Below, in pieces: positions 6,547 through 7,408 of a stretch of 7,408 bases of DNA. The notes beneath the pieces were generated by a model. That model worked only from the letters and a program-made list of their open reading frames with translations. It made no database searches and was not told where the DNA came from. Each line of letters begins with the position of its first letter. Within the stretch, counting starts at the first letter, position 1. This stretch comes from Lentisphaeria bacterium UBA1776 (GTDB lineage Bacteria; Verrucomicrobiota; Lentisphaeria; Victivallales; Victivallaceae). A program made the position numbers and the translations under genes. The DNA lies in contig DCGO01000131.1 of assembly GCA_002314605.1 (NCBI GenBank), positions 1 through 7,408 of the forward strand, in the 5' to 3' direction.

Positions 6547-7408
6547 TTAGAAGAAGATGCGCATTTTGCAGGTGCGGTCGCAATACCCCGGCATCAGGTC
6601 CGCCAGCATGTTCCATGAAATGAAGTTGTCGGCTTCCAGATTGTCCCCCCGCTCCGAATGGAAATTCTCCGACCAGCCGCCGGACTTGTCCAGCGAGCGG
6701 CTGAGGAGCCGGATCACGTCATCGGCCAGATCCCTGGCCGCATCTTCGTACCCGTAACGGAGGAGGCCGTGCAGCGCAAACCAGCAGAGGGGGACCCAAA
6801 CGGGCCCCTGCCAGTTGGAGTTGCACAGCCGGTCCGGGGGATCGTACCGCCCCGGACCGCCCCACAGGGCATTGTTGAAATACCTGCTGGAGCGCGACAG
6901 ACTGCGGATCCCCCACGGACTGCGGAAGTGTTCGGGCGAAAGAACGTAATTCTCGATCATCCGGCGGGCACGGTCCTCCGGAGCAGCCCCCGCATAGAGG
7001 ACCAGCAATGCCGGACAGCTGACAAAGGAACAGCGCCCCAAGTCCGATTCATGGCCCGCTTCATCCGTCCAGTGCAGACGGACTTTTCCGATGGTGACAT
7101 CGTATGTTCCGTAACAGCCGTCTTTTTCATCCCAGAGATATTGATTGATGCTCTTTTTCAGCTCTTCCGCCCGGGAGGTCCAGTCGGACGGGATGCCGAG
7201 CCTTCCGGCAAGAAAAGCCATGGCCCGCATTTCCAGATAAAGCAGTGCATTCAGATCCGGGGAGATCAGGTGTTCCGGCGGGAAAACCGCCCCGGCGAGT
7301 TCGTTGTCAAACCCGGATTTGTAGCAGGCGTCCCAGCGTACCAGCCCCCCCCGGCATCCGGAACATCTCAAAATAATACTCCAGAGAGCCGATTTCAAAA
7401 GTTTTGGC
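6547..7408 (-). CDS. Trehalase/GH63-like (alpha/alpha)6 glycosidase, 3' part, with frameshift
   Basis: The C-terminal part of a glycoside hydrolase of the GH37/GH63/MGH1-like clan with an (alpha/alpha)6 barrel; the 5' part lies beyond the right edge. Visible family features in order are WDACYKSGFDNE, whose Asp (codon 7306-7308) matches the general acid of GH63 enzymes such as YgjK, then the helix pair around LNALLYLEMRAMAFLAGRLG and YLWDEKDGCYGTYD. SNWQGPVWVPLCWFALHGLL is the NYWRGPVW-type motif, and GGWSENFHSERGD carries a Glu (codon 6667-6669) at the place of the catalytic base. FISWNMLADLMPGYC ends the barrel. Both catalytic acids are thus present. The frame that reads this region does not continue sensibly past 7352. 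To the right, the other frame (KTFEIGSLEYYFEMFRMPGG) is family-like, and the switch falls in a run of eight G. The enzyme likely acts on an alpha-linked glucoside or similar sugar; the substrate is not determined. There is no sign of a terminator in the 14 bp before the convergent gene. Confidence 0.85.
   Translation of the reverse strand, partial: PKLLKSALWSIILRCSGCRGGLVRWDACYKSGFDNELAGAVFPPEHLISPDLNALLYLEMRAMAFLAGRLGIPSDWTSRAEELKKSINQYLWDEKDGCYGTYDVTIGKVRLHWTDEAGHESDLGRCSFVSCPALLVLYAGAAPEDRARRMIENYVLSPEHFRSPWGIRSLSRSSRYFNNALWGGPGRYDPPDRLCNSNWQGPVWVPLCWFALHGLLRYGYEDAARDLADDVIRLLSRSLDKSGGWSENFHSERGDNLEADNFISWNMLADLMPGYCDRTCKMRIFF
7345..7352 (-). other. G8 homopolymer at the glycosidase frame break
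   Basis: Eight consecutive C on the plus strand (G8 in the gene). Upstream of it the coding frame reads …YYFEMFRMPGG and downstream it reads LVRWDACYKSG. They lie in different frames as given, and become one continuous frame if the run is seven instead of eight. This fits a sequencing or assembly indel, slippage-based phase variation, or a recent inactivating mutation. Confidence 0.6.

Noticed and set aside
5207..6616. A 469-codon open frame on the minus strand across the 516-residue gene and into the glycosidase gene.
   Set aside because: It has no ribosome binding site that I can see, a shadow-like Gly/His/Arg/Pro composition, and overlaps the end of the glycosidase gene. The plus-strand gene has a ribosome binding site, promoter and protein-like composition.
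1..7408. Search for CRISPR repeats, insertion sequences, terminal repeats, riboswitches and attachment sites, including at the tRNA 3' end.
   Set aside because: No direct repeat series, transposase, inverted terminal repeats or integrase gene was seen. The tRNA 3' end lies too near the window edge to judge use as an integration site.

Overview
The window comes from a moderately GC-rich bacterial chromosome. Gene content points to a carbohydrate-degrading member of the PVC group, perhaps Lentisphaerota (Victivallis-like): a CBM9-like protein with a TIM-barrel-like half, a trehalase/GH63-type (alpha/alpha)6 glycosidase, and an EIIA-CBS regulator beside an ArsB/NhaD-type permease. The taxonomic call is inference from these families only; there is no phylogenetic marker apart from one tRNA.

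Layout. A tRNA-Pro(GGG) with an encoded CCA lies on the minus strand at the left edge (18-96) and has its own plausible promoter. Upstream of it, also on the minus strand, are three genes with short gaps that may form one unit, transcribed in this order: a PTS EIIA (PtsN-like) protein with two CBS domains (4743-3817), a CBM9-like protein with a C-terminal TIM-barrel-like half (3732-2095), and a 12-TM-type ion/anion permease of the ArsB/NhaD (SLC13-like) superfamily (2038-287). A weak terminator-like inverted repeat follows the permease. A 238-bp divergent intergenic region (4744-4981) separates this block from a plus-strand gene (4982-6532) for a 516-residue beta-rich protein of no recognised family, with a good ribosome binding site and an extended -10 promoter. 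Converging on it, 14 bp away, is the 3' part of a minus-strand trehalase/GH63-like glycosidase gene that runs off the right edge.

How they may work together. The EIIA-CBS protein has the phosphorylatable histidine of the PtsN family and two CBS (nucleotide-sensing) domains, but no sugar-specific EIIB/EIIC gene is present. It therefore looks like a regulator, possibly of the nearby permease. The CBM9-like protein, the 516-residue protein and the glycosidase suggest local carbohydrate metabolism, but no pathway can be read from this window alone.

Most notable points. The glycosidase reading frame is broken at a run of eight G (7345-7352, minus strand); removing one G restores a continuous, family-like sequence on both sides. 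The CBM9-like gene has no convincing ribosome binding site at its apparent start, and a signal-peptide-like sequence lies just upstream in another frame, joined by a run of seven T. Both sites are homopolymers, so either sequencing/assembly indels or true frameshifts must be considered.
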